Shown in pieces: positions 50,775 to 58,791 of a DNA stretch of 64,000 bases (position 1 is its first letter; each line of letters starts with the position of its first letter). The stretch is taken from positions 1 through 64,000 of the forward strand of contig CAYFJX010000001.1 in the NCBI GenBank assembly GCA_964343705.1, written 5' to 3'. A program made the position numbers and the translations under genes. The notes under the pieces are model-generated. The model did not search any database. It had not been told where the DNA came from and saw only the letters and a list, made by a program, of their open reading frames with translations. The DNA is from JAUSFM01 sp964343705. Its GTDB lineage: Archaea; Nanobdellota; Nanobdellia; Woesearchaeales; UBA12501.

Positions 50775-51338
50775 ATGGCACCGACCATTCTCACTAATGT
50801 CTTAGGTTCAGCAGAAGCGCTGTTCAAAGGAGTGTACCTCAATGTAATAGTTGCTGTCATAATTTTACTGTTGGGATTTATTTGTGGTAGAATCCTTAGT
50901 CGGCTTACCTACAAAATTCTTAGAGAGGTAGAGCTTAGAAAGATTCTAAAAAAAGCAGGAGTACAATTTAAGATTGAAAAACACACCAGTTCATTTGTTG
51001 CTTACTTAGTGTATTTCATAAGTGTTATTATGGCATTAAATCAGTTAAAAATTGCCACCACTATTTTACATATGATTCTTGGTGCAATCCTCATTATAAT
51101 CATTGTATCCTTAGTTATGGGGATCAAGGACTTCATACCTAACATGTTTGCTGGCCTTGCAATATATAAAGACAAAATAATTGAGATTGGAGAACATATA
51201 GAAACGCAAGGTGTTCAGGGCAAAGTAGTACAGATTACCTTGGTAAAGACAAAACTTGAAACCAAAGAAGGTGATATTGTTTTTGTTCCTAACTCAGTTA
51301 TCATCAAAAAAGGCGTTATAAAGAAAAAACATAAATAG
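50775..51338 (+). CDS. Small MscS-like mechanosensitive channel protein
   Basis: 187 residues. Three membrane segments (VYLNVIVAVIILLLGF, FVAYLVYFISVIMAL and ILHMILGAILIIIIVSLVM) are followed by the MscS beta domain: DFIPNMFAGLAIYKDKIIEIGEHIETQGVQGKVVQI and VFVPNSVIIKKG. The region after the third segment matches the pore-helix to beta-domain passage, but the C-terminal vestibule of full MscS is missing. It follows UPF0147 by 9 bases, likely in the same operon. Confidence 0.85.
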   Translation: MAPTILTNVLGSAEALFKGVYLNVIVAVIILLLGFICGRILSRLTYKILREVELRKILKKAGVQFKIEKHTSSFVAYLVYFISVIMALNQLKIATTILHMILGAILIIIIVSLVMGIKDFIPNMFAGLAIYKDKIIEIGEHIETQGVQGKVVQITLVKTKLETKEGDIVFVPNSVIIKKGVIKKKHK

Positions 51339-51394
51339 CACATGTACCCACCCAACCTCGCTTATGAGGTTGAGAACAATTCTCAATAAACACC

Positions 51395-52828
51395 ATGACT
51401 AGTATAACAGCTGAAGACCTATCTAAAGGAATAACACAAGACGTGCTTGAACTAGTGTATCCTTCAACATTGATTAGAGGTCTTTTTGAGAAACTCGTAC
51501 AAGAGTATGTAAAAGCAAGAATTCCTAAGGGAGACTTACAAGAGGTTGATTTTGATCTTATCGATAGAATCCATCGAAGTGATGAAAGAGGGCGTCTCAC
51601 AAGACTTATGCGTGAAGCAAATAATCGTAGGCACCATCTTCTTGAAGAAGCTGTTGATGCTATGCTGGAGCACGCAAGTGCACTTCAAGGATTAGACGAG
51701 CGAGCAACTGAACGTGTTGATTATAGAGAGTTTGTGTTTCGTTGTAACAAAAAAGGGCATGAGTATAGGAGACGAGTGCTCCATGAAGGAGAAAACTGGG
51801 AAGAAAAAAGAAAAAGAGTGAATCCTGCACAGATTAAGGTACGACGTGAAAATATTTTGTACACCACTGGAGACGAACTTATTGATGAAGACAATAAGCT
51901 TTTGTGTGGAATCTGTGAAGAGAAAACAGAAGGAGTTCGGTTATCACGAGTACATCTTCTTCGAGAAAGAGGTTACCTTAAACAGGCAAAAGAAAGAGTA
52001 ACTGCTGTTCTTGACCAAACCTATGATCGTATGAAAAAGAAGCTTCGCATTCCAAAATCATCATTTGAAGATCGGGTGATTGAAAGTATTGCTGCACGAT
52101 ATCCAGATGTTCGACGACTGCGAAGAATAAATTGGGAGAGAATGTATGAAATCCTAGAGAATGTACGAAGAAAAAACATTGATGAAGAGGTAGTTTTCAG
52201 ACATGTTTCAGATTTGTCAAGATTTCATGTTGTTGCAGCGATCCAAGAACATATTCCTGCACCAATATGCGCTGCAAGAAGTAGAGAAAAATATAATATT
52301 AGATTCAGTAAAAAATCATTAAGGTATGTTGTGCGCGTTAGAATCTATGATCAAACCGGAAGAGATGGAAGAGTAGATCCAATCCTAAAACCAATTGACT
52401 TGTTTGGAATTAGAGGTGTATTTGCAACGATTGCATTATGTAGAGCGATTAATGCCTGTTTAGAAGATGATGATTCATTTATGACTCTGCCCAAGAAATT
52501 TAAAAAAGATGATCTTCTTGGTGGCCCGAGTTCAGGATACAGATCTTTACATAATGCATTTATCTATCAAGGAGCTCATGGTACACTTCCTTTTGAAGCA
52601 CAGTTTAGAACACATGAAATGGATGCAGACTCAGAATATGCTGATAAAAGACAAGACCATAAGAATATGGAACAAAAAGGCCGACAAATAATTAGAAATG
52701 CTGCAGATCCCTACATGGAGCCTTTGTTTAATGCATTGCTTGCCCCTGCTGAGCACAAGTACATGATGAAGTTAATAGCGCAGAGCTGTACACCCACTAA
52801 TCCTTTGCCAGAATCCGCCTTGTTTTAG
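51395..52828 (+). CDS. RelA/SpoT-type nucleotide synthetase homologue
   Basis: 477 residues. The C-terminal part (about 295-430) has the RelA synthetase pattern: KPIDLFGIRGVF with Asp335, GPSSGYRSLHNAFIYQG (the G-loop Tyr and Leu-His), and EAQFRTHEMD matching the ExQxRT motif, followed by ADKRQDHKNMEQ. Known enzymes transfer pyrophosphate from ATP to GDP/GTP. The HD hydrolase domain is absent, so this is a small-synthetase-like protein with an unusual 290-residue N-terminal region containing CGIC and dense Arg/Lys helices. Activity and product are not proven; RelA homologues are uncommon in archaea. Its end overlaps the PUA-like gene by 32 bases. Confidence 0.75.
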   Translation: MTSITAEDLSKGITQDVLELVYPSTLIRGLFEKLVQEYVKARIPKGDLQEVDFDLIDRIHRSDERGRLTRLMREANNRRHHLLEEAVDAMLEHASALQGLDERATERVDYREFVFRCNKKGHEYRRRVLHEGENWEEKRKRVNPAQIKVRRENILYTTGDELIDEDNKLLCGICEEKTEGVRLSRVHLLRERGYLKQAKERVTAVLDQTYDRMKKKLRIPKSSFEDRVIESIAARYPDVRRLRRINWERMYEILENVRRKNIDEEVVFRHVSDLSRFHVVAAIQEHIPAPICAARSREKYNIRFSKKSLRYVVRVRIYDQTGRDGRVDPILKPIDLFGIRGVFATIALCRAINACLEDDDSFMTLPKKFKKDDLLGGPSSGYRSLHNAFIYQGAHGTLPFEAQFRTHEMDADSEYADKRQDHKNMEQKGRQIIRNAADPYMEPLFNALLAPAEHKYMMKLIAQSCTPTNPLPESALF

Positions 52829-53294
52829 GAACGTAATTCTCAAGCCCTGATTTAACAGCTCGACCGCATCCCATATAATCAGTGGTTGATTCTTCAGTGT
52901 GTCCCACAATGATAAAACCAGTGCCCTCTACAAGACGAGGAAGATCTTGGCCCTTGAGCCATAATCGTGCTTCAGTAGCATCTAAAAGAACCAAGTTCTT
53001 TGTTGCTGACGGCCCAACAAGACGAGAACCCTCCATACTTAAACGTAAACCATACTTAGTAAATTCTGCAATGTATAAACCGGCACGATCAACAATAACC
53101 TTATTGAAAACAAGGGGATCTAAAGAATCAGTAATACTTCGATTTAATAAGTAAATTTTATCTTTCCTACTTCTCAAATAAATATACTTTTTTTCTTTGT
53201 CAAACACTGCACCCCACTGTTCAAACATTTGCTTGTGCAGGTCTTTGATTTGTTTCGTGTTTAAAACATCATACTTTCGAAAGAGTCGTGCCAT
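52797..53294 (-). CDS. PUA-like RNA-binding protein
   Basis: 165 residues from ATG 53294 (MARLFRKYDVL), with an ATTAAATAC box about 25 bases upstream; the frame extends to 53348 but would run through that box. The C-terminal part reads ATEARLWLKGQDLPRL, GTGFIIVGHTEE and YMGCGRAVKSGLENYVPKTRR, resembling the PUA-type domain of the NOL1/NOP2-associated RNA-binding family. It probably binds rRNA or tRNA during ribosome assembly. No catalytic domain. Confidence 0.65.
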   Translation of the reverse strand: MARLFRKYDVLNTKQIKDLHKQMFEQWGAVFDKEKKYIYLRSRKDKIYLLNRSITDSLDPLVFNKVIVDRAGLYIAEFTKYGLRLSMEGSRLVGPSATKNLVLLDATEARLWLKGQDLPRLVEGTGFIIVGHTEESTTDYMGCGRAVKSGLENYVPKTRRILAKD

Positions 53295-53344
53295 AAGAAA
53301 AAGAATAAAATAATAGTATTTAATGCTTTTGAATCCTTTGCTAT

Positions 53345-56200
53345 TCACAAAAGCCGATTCATTGACTTAAGCCGGGCATCATCTGCTGCACGTAAGAGTT
53401 TTTCTTCATCTCGATCAGCACAGATTGAAAGCTTGCCCCTATGCATATCAAGTTGGGAAACTAGTTTCTTTACTTCACTTGCGTCAGCACTAGCTGATGA
53501 AGCTCGCAGGTGTTCCACTAAGCCAAGCAATGTTATTTTACTGTGTAACCTCAACAACCTGGAGTGCTCCTGGGGTGTAATCCGCTGTGTGTTGTTTGAA
53601 ACAGCTGTTGCCAGGTTACTGTACACTTCAGCTGCTTTGTTAAGATTCATACTATTAACATACTGGTCAGCTTGGTGGATTAATGTTTCTGACCCAGCTG
53701 TGGTTGAAGGTGATGCAGAAACTTTTTCTTGAGGTGATTGCCTCAATAGTCTTGGCTTGGGTATCATTCGTTTACCAAATCGCTTGAGTTCAGTAACCCC
53801 TGGTAAGCGTGAAGTAATCTTTCCTTGAGCTGTCCCTCCACTACCATTTCTTGGAGAGTAATGGTGAACTAAGACACCAAGTACAACAACACCAAGCAAT
53901 CCAAGTAAAAAGTTGTACATGTTGTCACCGTCAGTAACATATCCAATGACACTTCCTGTTATGCTGTTGCCTGATGATCTGCTTACAGATTTGGGAATAA
54001 CAACTGTGTCAATTGCTCGTACAGCTGCAGCATCCATTGCAAGTTCAACAGCATATGTGTAACTTCCTTCTTTTGACGTCCCTCCTTGTAGTTGAGAAAC
54101 AACAATTCCTTTACCAATAATGGATGTTGTCTTTGGATATGCAACAAGGGTTTCAGGTGTATCAGGTATAAGATCATATGACCCCATCATATCAAAGTTT
54201 TGTTCGTTGTTAAAACTAATCTTCTTGGATATGACAGTAAAGGAACGTACTTTATCTTTGTACGTTACATCAAAGCCCACTGCTGAAAAGCTTGTTTGAG
54301 CTGTTGAAGTATGTTCTTGAGCAGCTTCCTTAAGCTCTTTCTTTTTATCTTCTGCTGTACCAAGTGCTGTAAAGACAGTATTGAGTAAACCATCAACTTT
54401 GTCTTCTTCTAAGATTTTTTCGCCTGCAAAATCCCATGTTTTCACAATTGACTCAGGAAGGCTTGTTGAAGTGTTTTCGGTTTCTGATTCCAACTCTTTA
54501 AGTTTGCTAACATCTTTCTCTGCACATGCTCTTTTGTCTACATTGTTAATTCCTTTTTCAAGGTTGTGAAGTACTGTCTCTGTTGTCTTTATTTCTTTTT
54601 TAACACCTGTAACAACTAGTTCATCATACCTTGCGAGTGACTGCAGTAACTTTGCTGTTTTCTTTTGAGTTGTTTCTATTTTACTCCCGATTTTTTTAGC
54701 AAACGCTGTGCAGTTTATTTCCTGTTCAGGTTCAGATGTTTCTTTAGCTTCAGGAGTTGCTTCTATTGTTGTACTTGTGGAATCGCCTTCAGTAACCACT
54801 AGTTCTTCAGATAATTCACTTTCTTTGCCAAACACATCTACTGCACTAACTCTCACAAACAGGTTGTTTTGGTCACGTGTAAACCCGTAATGTTGTTTAG
54901 TAGTTGTTTGGTAGTTGTCACTTGCAAGCACACCAGGTTTTGAACTACTGTAGATATTATAATATTTAATATCTGAACTGTTTTTTTGACTCCAAGTAAG
55001 AGTTAGCTCATTGTCTTCTTTGTTTACTTCACTATTTAGATTGGTGGGTGTTGGAGGGGGTAATGAATCAACATAAAAGGTTCCGCCACTTACAATGCGA
55101 GTTCCTGTTGTGCCTTCAACATCTGTTCCTGTAAAGGAAAGTTTACCAATTTTGTGCGTATCAGTAGAGCTGATAAAGATGTAGCCATCCCAGGTTTTAC
55201 CAGACCCTTGGACAGGAACAATAATACTGTCTGTGCTGTTGCCACCTGGTTCGCTTAGTGTGTAGGTTACAAGTGGGGGGTCAACCAAGTCTTCTGAAAC
55301 AGTAAGTGTTAATTTTGTTGTTCCAGCTGGCAGAGGTAATTCTTCATCATATACAATAGTCACAGAGGGTGCTAAGTCCACACGAAGTGTAACAGCGTGG
55401 TTCTCAAGTGTATTGTTAGATAAGTCTTTACATGAAACATAGACAGTGTTGGCACCATTACTAAGAGCTTTGATCTTAGTGGTGTGTGTAGTTGCAAAAG
55501 TAGTATCAAAAATAAGTTGGCTGTCAAATCCACTGCTTGTTTTTGCTTGGCGACACTCTGCTGTTTCTGTTGTAACCACTTGTAGTGTTGCATAATTTTC
55601 AGTCACAAGATTAGTAGGACTGTATGAATTAATAGATGGGCTTTGAGTATCAAGGGAAAAGCTTACAACAGCTGACTCTGTCAAAAGTGTTCCACCTGCT
55701 GTTTTACATTGTACATAATAGGTGTAGCTTCCATCTGGTAGGTTTAATTGTTTGGTGTGTGTTGTACTTCCTGTTGTTGCAAACGCAGATGTCATTGCAT
55801 CATAGGCAACATTGCTTGAACTGTATTTACAGGTTGCTGCAAAGCTAGTGGTCACTTTTAGTTCTACAGTTCCACTGTTTTGCTTGCCACTTGGTGACTT
55901 AGTAAGAACATACAAGTCATCAGCCCCTGTATTAAGTATACAGCTTGTTAAACAAGTTGTTTGATTATTACTTACAGTGCAGTTTCCTGCAACACACGTA
56001 TTGCAAGATAAAGTTTGCCCTGTAGTCAAGTTGTTTTGAGTATATGATGTGACTGCAGCTTCGCAGTTAGTTAATGCTGTTGTTTGATCTGCAGCAGCAG
56101 CGCCAGTGAGTATGATAGTGGATGAAGCTGCAAGTACTGAGAGTGCAAGAAGAATAGTTGCCAGGATTACAAGAGCTAGTTTTCTGAGGTGTTTATTCAT
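53345..56200 (-). CDS. Large membrane-anchored surface protein with fibronectin/Ig-like repeats
   Basis: 951 residues from ATG 56200, which has GAGGTGGG just upstream. A signal segment (about 6-30, ending in ILTGAAAA) and Cys-rich N-terminal part (CNTCVAGNC) precede beta-sandwich repeats rich in Ser and Thr (about 90-480), one of fibronectin III type (LTLTWSQKNSSDIKYYNIY). A helical coiled region follows (about 500-640), then a beta domain, the ITGSVIGYV motif and a membrane helix (FLLGLLGVVVLGVLV near 790). The C-terminal 150 residues are cytoplasmic, basic, with a helical repeat-like end. Likely an adhesin or surface scaffold. Confidence 0.8.
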   Translation of the reverse strand: MNKHLRKLALVILATILLALSVLAASSTIILTGAAAADQTTALTNCEAAVTSYTQNNLTTGQTLSCNTCVAGNCTVSNNQTTCLTSCILNTGADDLYVLTKSPSGKQNSGTVELKVTTSFAATCKYSSSNVAYDAMTSAFATTGSTTHTKQLNLPDGSYTYYVQCKTAGGTLLTESAVVSFSLDTQSPSINSYSPTNLVTENYATLQVVTTETAECRQAKTSSGFDSQLIFDTTFATTHTTKIKALSNGANTVYVSCKDLSNNTLENHAVTLRVDLAPSVTIVYDEELPLPAGTTKLTLTVSEDLVDPPLVTYTLSEPGGNSTDSIIVPVQGSGKTWDGYIFISSTDTHKIGKLSFTGTDVEGTTGTRIVSGGTFYVDSLPPPTPTNLNSEVNKEDNELTLTWSQKNSSDIKYYNIYSSSKPGVLASDNYQTTTKQHYGFTRDQNNLFVRVSAVDVFGKESELSEELVVTEGDSTSTTIEATPEAKETSEPEQEINCTAFAKKIGSKIETTQKKTAKLLQSLARYDELVVTGVKKEIKTTETVLHNLEKGINNVDKRACAEKDVSKLKELESETENTSTSLPESIVKTWDFAGEKILEEDKVDGLLNTVFTALGTAEDKKKELKEAAQEHTSTAQTSFSAVGFDVTYKDKVRSFTVISKKISFNNEQNFDMMGSYDLIPDTPETLVAYPKTTSIIGKGIVVSQLQGGTSKEGSYTYAVELAMDAAAVRAIDTVVIPKSVSRSSGNSITGSVIGYVTDGDNMYNFLLGLLGVVVLGVLVHHYSPRNGSGGTAQGKITSRLPGVTELKRFGKRMIPKPRLLRQSPQEKVSASPSTTAGSETLIHQADQYVNSMNLNKAAEVYSNLATAVSNNTQRITPQEHSRLLRLHSKITLLGLVEHLRASSASADASEVKKLVSQLDMHRGKLSICADRDEEKLLRAADDARLKSMNRLL

Positions 56201-56390
56201 TCTTCCCACCTCGTTTCTTGTCTAGAGCGTTTTTCTTGTCAAAAACGGTTTTAACTAGGTCTTCGTCTTGTTTAATGGCATCTGCTATTGCTTGTTGTAA
56301 GTAATCATTGAGAGTTGTATTCTTAAGAATTGCTATGAGCTTTGCTTTTGTGTGCGTTTCAACGCTGATAGAGATATTTACTTTTTTCAT
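56193..56390 (-). CDS. Small ribbon-helix-helix-like regulator
   Basis: 65 residues from ATG 56390; an upstream in-frame TTG at 56453 is possible. The sequence KVNISISVETHTKAKLIAILKNTTLNDYLQQAIADAI fits a ribbon-helix-helix DNA-binding fold (strand then two helices), common in antitoxins and CopG-type regulators. No toxin gene is beside it. Its end overlaps the start of the large surface protein gene by 8 bases, so it may control that gene. Confidence 0.6.
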   Translation of the reverse strand: MKKVNISISVETHTKAKLIAILKNTTLNDYLQQAIADAIKQDEDLVKTVFDKKNALDKKRGGKNE

Positions 56391-56453
56391 GAAAACCTGG
56401 AGTGCGTGCCTTTTGGGGTTGGGTTGGTTGGATGAGTTGTTTGAGTTGCCCAA

Positions 56454-56836
56454 AGGAGTATTTTTACCATAAACCCCATAAAGATATTAACTTATTTAAA
56501 TACTTTTCTATATTTTTCTAATTTAAATAGGAAAATAGTTAGATTTAAAGATCATAAAAGTACTAAAAATATTAAAATATTAAAATATTTTTGTTATAAA
56601 GATAATAAAAGAAGTGAAATATAAAAATAGTTTGGCAGTGCGAAACACCCACTACAAACCACCAACACAACAAAAAGACAAAGGAAATTTACAAAATCAA
56701 GTTCTAACAAAAATAAAGTTTACTTATTCAACACTAAATATTTAAAGGTCACATACCAATATAAAACAAAAAAGGGTAATTGCAAGCTTGGACTCTTGCA
56801 AGGACTATTATATTCAATTAAAATTGAGGTGATGGA
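56454..56836. other. AT-rich intergenic region between divergent surface genes
   Basis: No coding region or RNA gene is seen. The left part is very AT-rich, with three repeated AATATT units around 56560-56590. AAATATTTAAAG at about 56737-56748 is the likely promoter of the gene at 56837. The leader contains the perfect hairpin TTGCAAG/CTTGCAA (56780-56801), and GAGGTG precedes the ATG. Confidence 0.5.
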
Positions 56837-57631
56837 ATGAAAAAAAAGCATTTACAGATATCTGTACTACTTGTATTTTCTATAATGTTTCTAGCTATGG
56901 TAGCTATCCACGTAGGAGCAGTCAGTGTTGCGGCCAACCAAAGGAACGCAACATCTGCAAGCAGGGTAGCAGGTACCCAAGCAGGTCAAGGATCTGCAAC
57001 TGACGTTGCAGTTGGGGGAAACGTAACCCAACTTGACTTAACTATGACAGTTGTTACAAACAATTGGGCAGGTTACTATGGGGACCTTACTGTGTCAGGA
57101 CTCAGTATTGGAACTAATAGTGCAACACTATACCAATGGCCTTCACCAGCATCCCTTAAAGGGTATGGAATAGGTGCAACAACACAAGCAGCAATGTCAT
57201 TTACAGGAATTGTCGCTTGCTGTACAGGAACCAACCTTTCTCTTATTGACAGTGCAGAAACCTTTGGTAACACTAATGAGAACGATACATTGGTTCAAAC
57301 ATTCGGAGCTGTAAACTCAAGTGGAACCTTCACTGGAACAACAGGAGCAACAACCTCTGAATCCAACATCAGTGCAAACACAAGTTATGCATTTGGTGTT
57401 TCAGGTGTTAACTTGACCTTCCTAAACTCAGGTGAGTCAAATGAAGTATTCCCAGTAGGTGTTATGCATGATGGTGGCGGTGCTACAATCAATGATCTAC
57501 TGTTTGTAACTGCAGTTAACCTATCTACAACAACTGGGTTTGATTCCACGGCAGGAATTGAATACAGCTTGATTGTACCAGTGAATGGAAGCTCAGAGAC
57601 GTATTACTTCTTTGTCTTTGTAAATCCATAA
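56837..57631 (+). CDS. Secreted surface protein of the GGNVTQLD family
   Basis: 264 residues with a signal peptide (about 6-30). The mature start carries VGGNVTQLDLTMTVV, followed by a beta-rich domain with many Asn-x-Ser/Thr sequons and a C-terminal LIVPVNGSSETYYFFVF. A related domain is in the protein at 61065 (GGNVTQLDIGRG). A strong ribosome site, structured leader and T-rich terminator suggest high expression; it may be a major cell-surface protein. The two adjacent Cys (VACCTG) are unusual. No C-terminal anchor is seen. Confidence 0.7.
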   Translation: MKKKHLQISVLLVFSIMFLAMVAIHVGAVSVAANQRNATSASRVAGTQAGQGSATDVAVGGNVTQLDLTMTVVTNNWAGYYGDLTVSGLSIGTNSATLYQWPSPASLKGYGIGATTQAAMSFTGIVACCTGTNLSLIDSAETFGNTNENDTLVQTFGAVNSSGTFTGTTGATTSESNISANTSYAFGVSGVNLTFLNSGESNEVFPVGVMHDGGGATINDLLFVTAVNLSTTTGFDSTAGIEYSLIVPVNGSSETYYFFVFVNP

Positions 57632-57632
57632 A

Positions 57633-57676
57633 TCTTTTTTTCTTTTTTTCATCACCTTTTTTCTTAGTTTTTTAAG
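57633..57676 (+). terminator. T-rich terminator after the surface protein gene
   Basis: Several runs of 6-7 Ts directly follow the stop, in the manner of archaeal terminators, before the separate promoter of the archaeosortase gene. Confidence 0.6.
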
Positions 57677-57733
57677 AGTACAAATAGAAGCTAAAAAGTA
57701 ACATTTATAATCCTGACCAACCCCTTTTTTAGC

Positions 57734-58711
57734 ATGAAGCATAAGGTTCTTAGAATAGGTTTTCGCTTTTTTCTTTTTGCTCTACTTGTCAGCAGTGTTC
57801 CCATAATACTCCAGGTAATTGCAGCTCTTCTGGGATTTGATGAGCAGTTTTGGATTGCCCAAACCCATCCTTCCCTCTTTATAGCCACAATGGTGCTGTT
57901 GTTCTTTCTTATGAAGCGAAACGACCTCGAGCAGGTCAAGACCTCAAGCAGGGTATCACAAGCATGGTTCTTGGTGGGGTCATTACTTTCTTTTGCTGCT
58001 TATTTTGTTGTTAAGTATGCGTTTCCTTGGAAAGGAATTAGTACGCATTTCACCGTAAAATTGCTCTTTATATGTGCCTTTGTATTCTACTCAGTGGGTG
58101 TTTTTTTATTGTTTCTTGCCATGTTTTCTTGGGTATTTCTAAAACAGTACAAAACAAGCATACTAGGAATACTATTCACCACGATCTTTTATTACGGATT
58201 TAATTACATTATTCTCAAAAAGATGGCAGTGTTTACTTTTATTGTAGCTAAAATCATTGCAACACCCCTGAGTTGGACAGGATCCCTTTCATTGGGCACA
58301 ACAAGTACTAATGACCCTTTGATTGTGTACAATGGTTTTCATGCTGGTATTGGCACTCCTTGCTCTGGTGTCCAGTCATTAAACATCTTTATGCTCTTGT
58401 CATTACTCTTGCTCTGCTTTGACTGGAACAAACTCAGAAAGGGAAGAAAAGCAATGTTGGGCATTTCCTTGCTTGGTGGATTAGTTGGAGTATACTTAGT
58501 AAACATAGTGCGCGTTTATGTGCTTATGCTCATTGGAGGGCATTTTTCACCTCACTTAGTGGAAGCATTTTTCCATGATAATGCTGGATGGGTTATTTTC
58601 AGCCTGTTTACAGTTGGGTACTGGGCTGTGTTGTATCCAAGACTCTTTAAAAAGAGCGCACCTCGCAAAATCGTCGGGAAAAGCAACACAAAGACACAAA
58701 AAAACATATAA
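57734..58711 (+). CDS. Archaeosortase/exosortase-family transpeptidase
   Basis: 325 residues with about eight membrane segments. The three catalytic positions of the family are present: Cys210 in GIGTPCSGVQSLN, Arg260 in LVNIVRVYVLM and His281 in FFHDNAGW. Archaeosortases cut C-terminal sorting signals of surface proteins and join them to a lipid. A TTTATAAT box lies about 24 bases before the ATG. It is surrounded by secreted proteins; the one at 61065 has a C-terminal helix and KHKRKK tail of the expected shape, though no known signal such as PGF is seen. Confidence 0.88.
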   Translation: MKHKVLRIGFRFFLFALLVSSVPIILQVIAALLGFDEQFWIAQTHPSLFIATMVLLFFLMKRNDLEQVKTSSRVSQAWFLVGSLLSFAAYFVVKYAFPWKGISTHFTVKLLFICAFVFYSVGVFLLFLAMFSWVFLKQYKTSILGILFTTIFYYGFNYIILKKMAVFTFIVAKIIATPLSWTGSLSLGTTSTNDPLIVYNGFHAGIGTPCSGVQSLNIFMLLSLLLLCFDWNKLRKGRKAMLGISLLGGLVGVYLVNIVRVYVLMLIGGHFSPHLVEAFFHDNAGWVIFSLFTVGYWAVLYPRLFKKSAPRKIVGKSNTKTQKNI

Positions 58712-58791
58712 AGAGTCAAAAATACACTAATACAAGTGTGACTCCAGTATTGAGCAATAAAATCAAGCAATAAAAAAGGTGTGTAAAAAAG

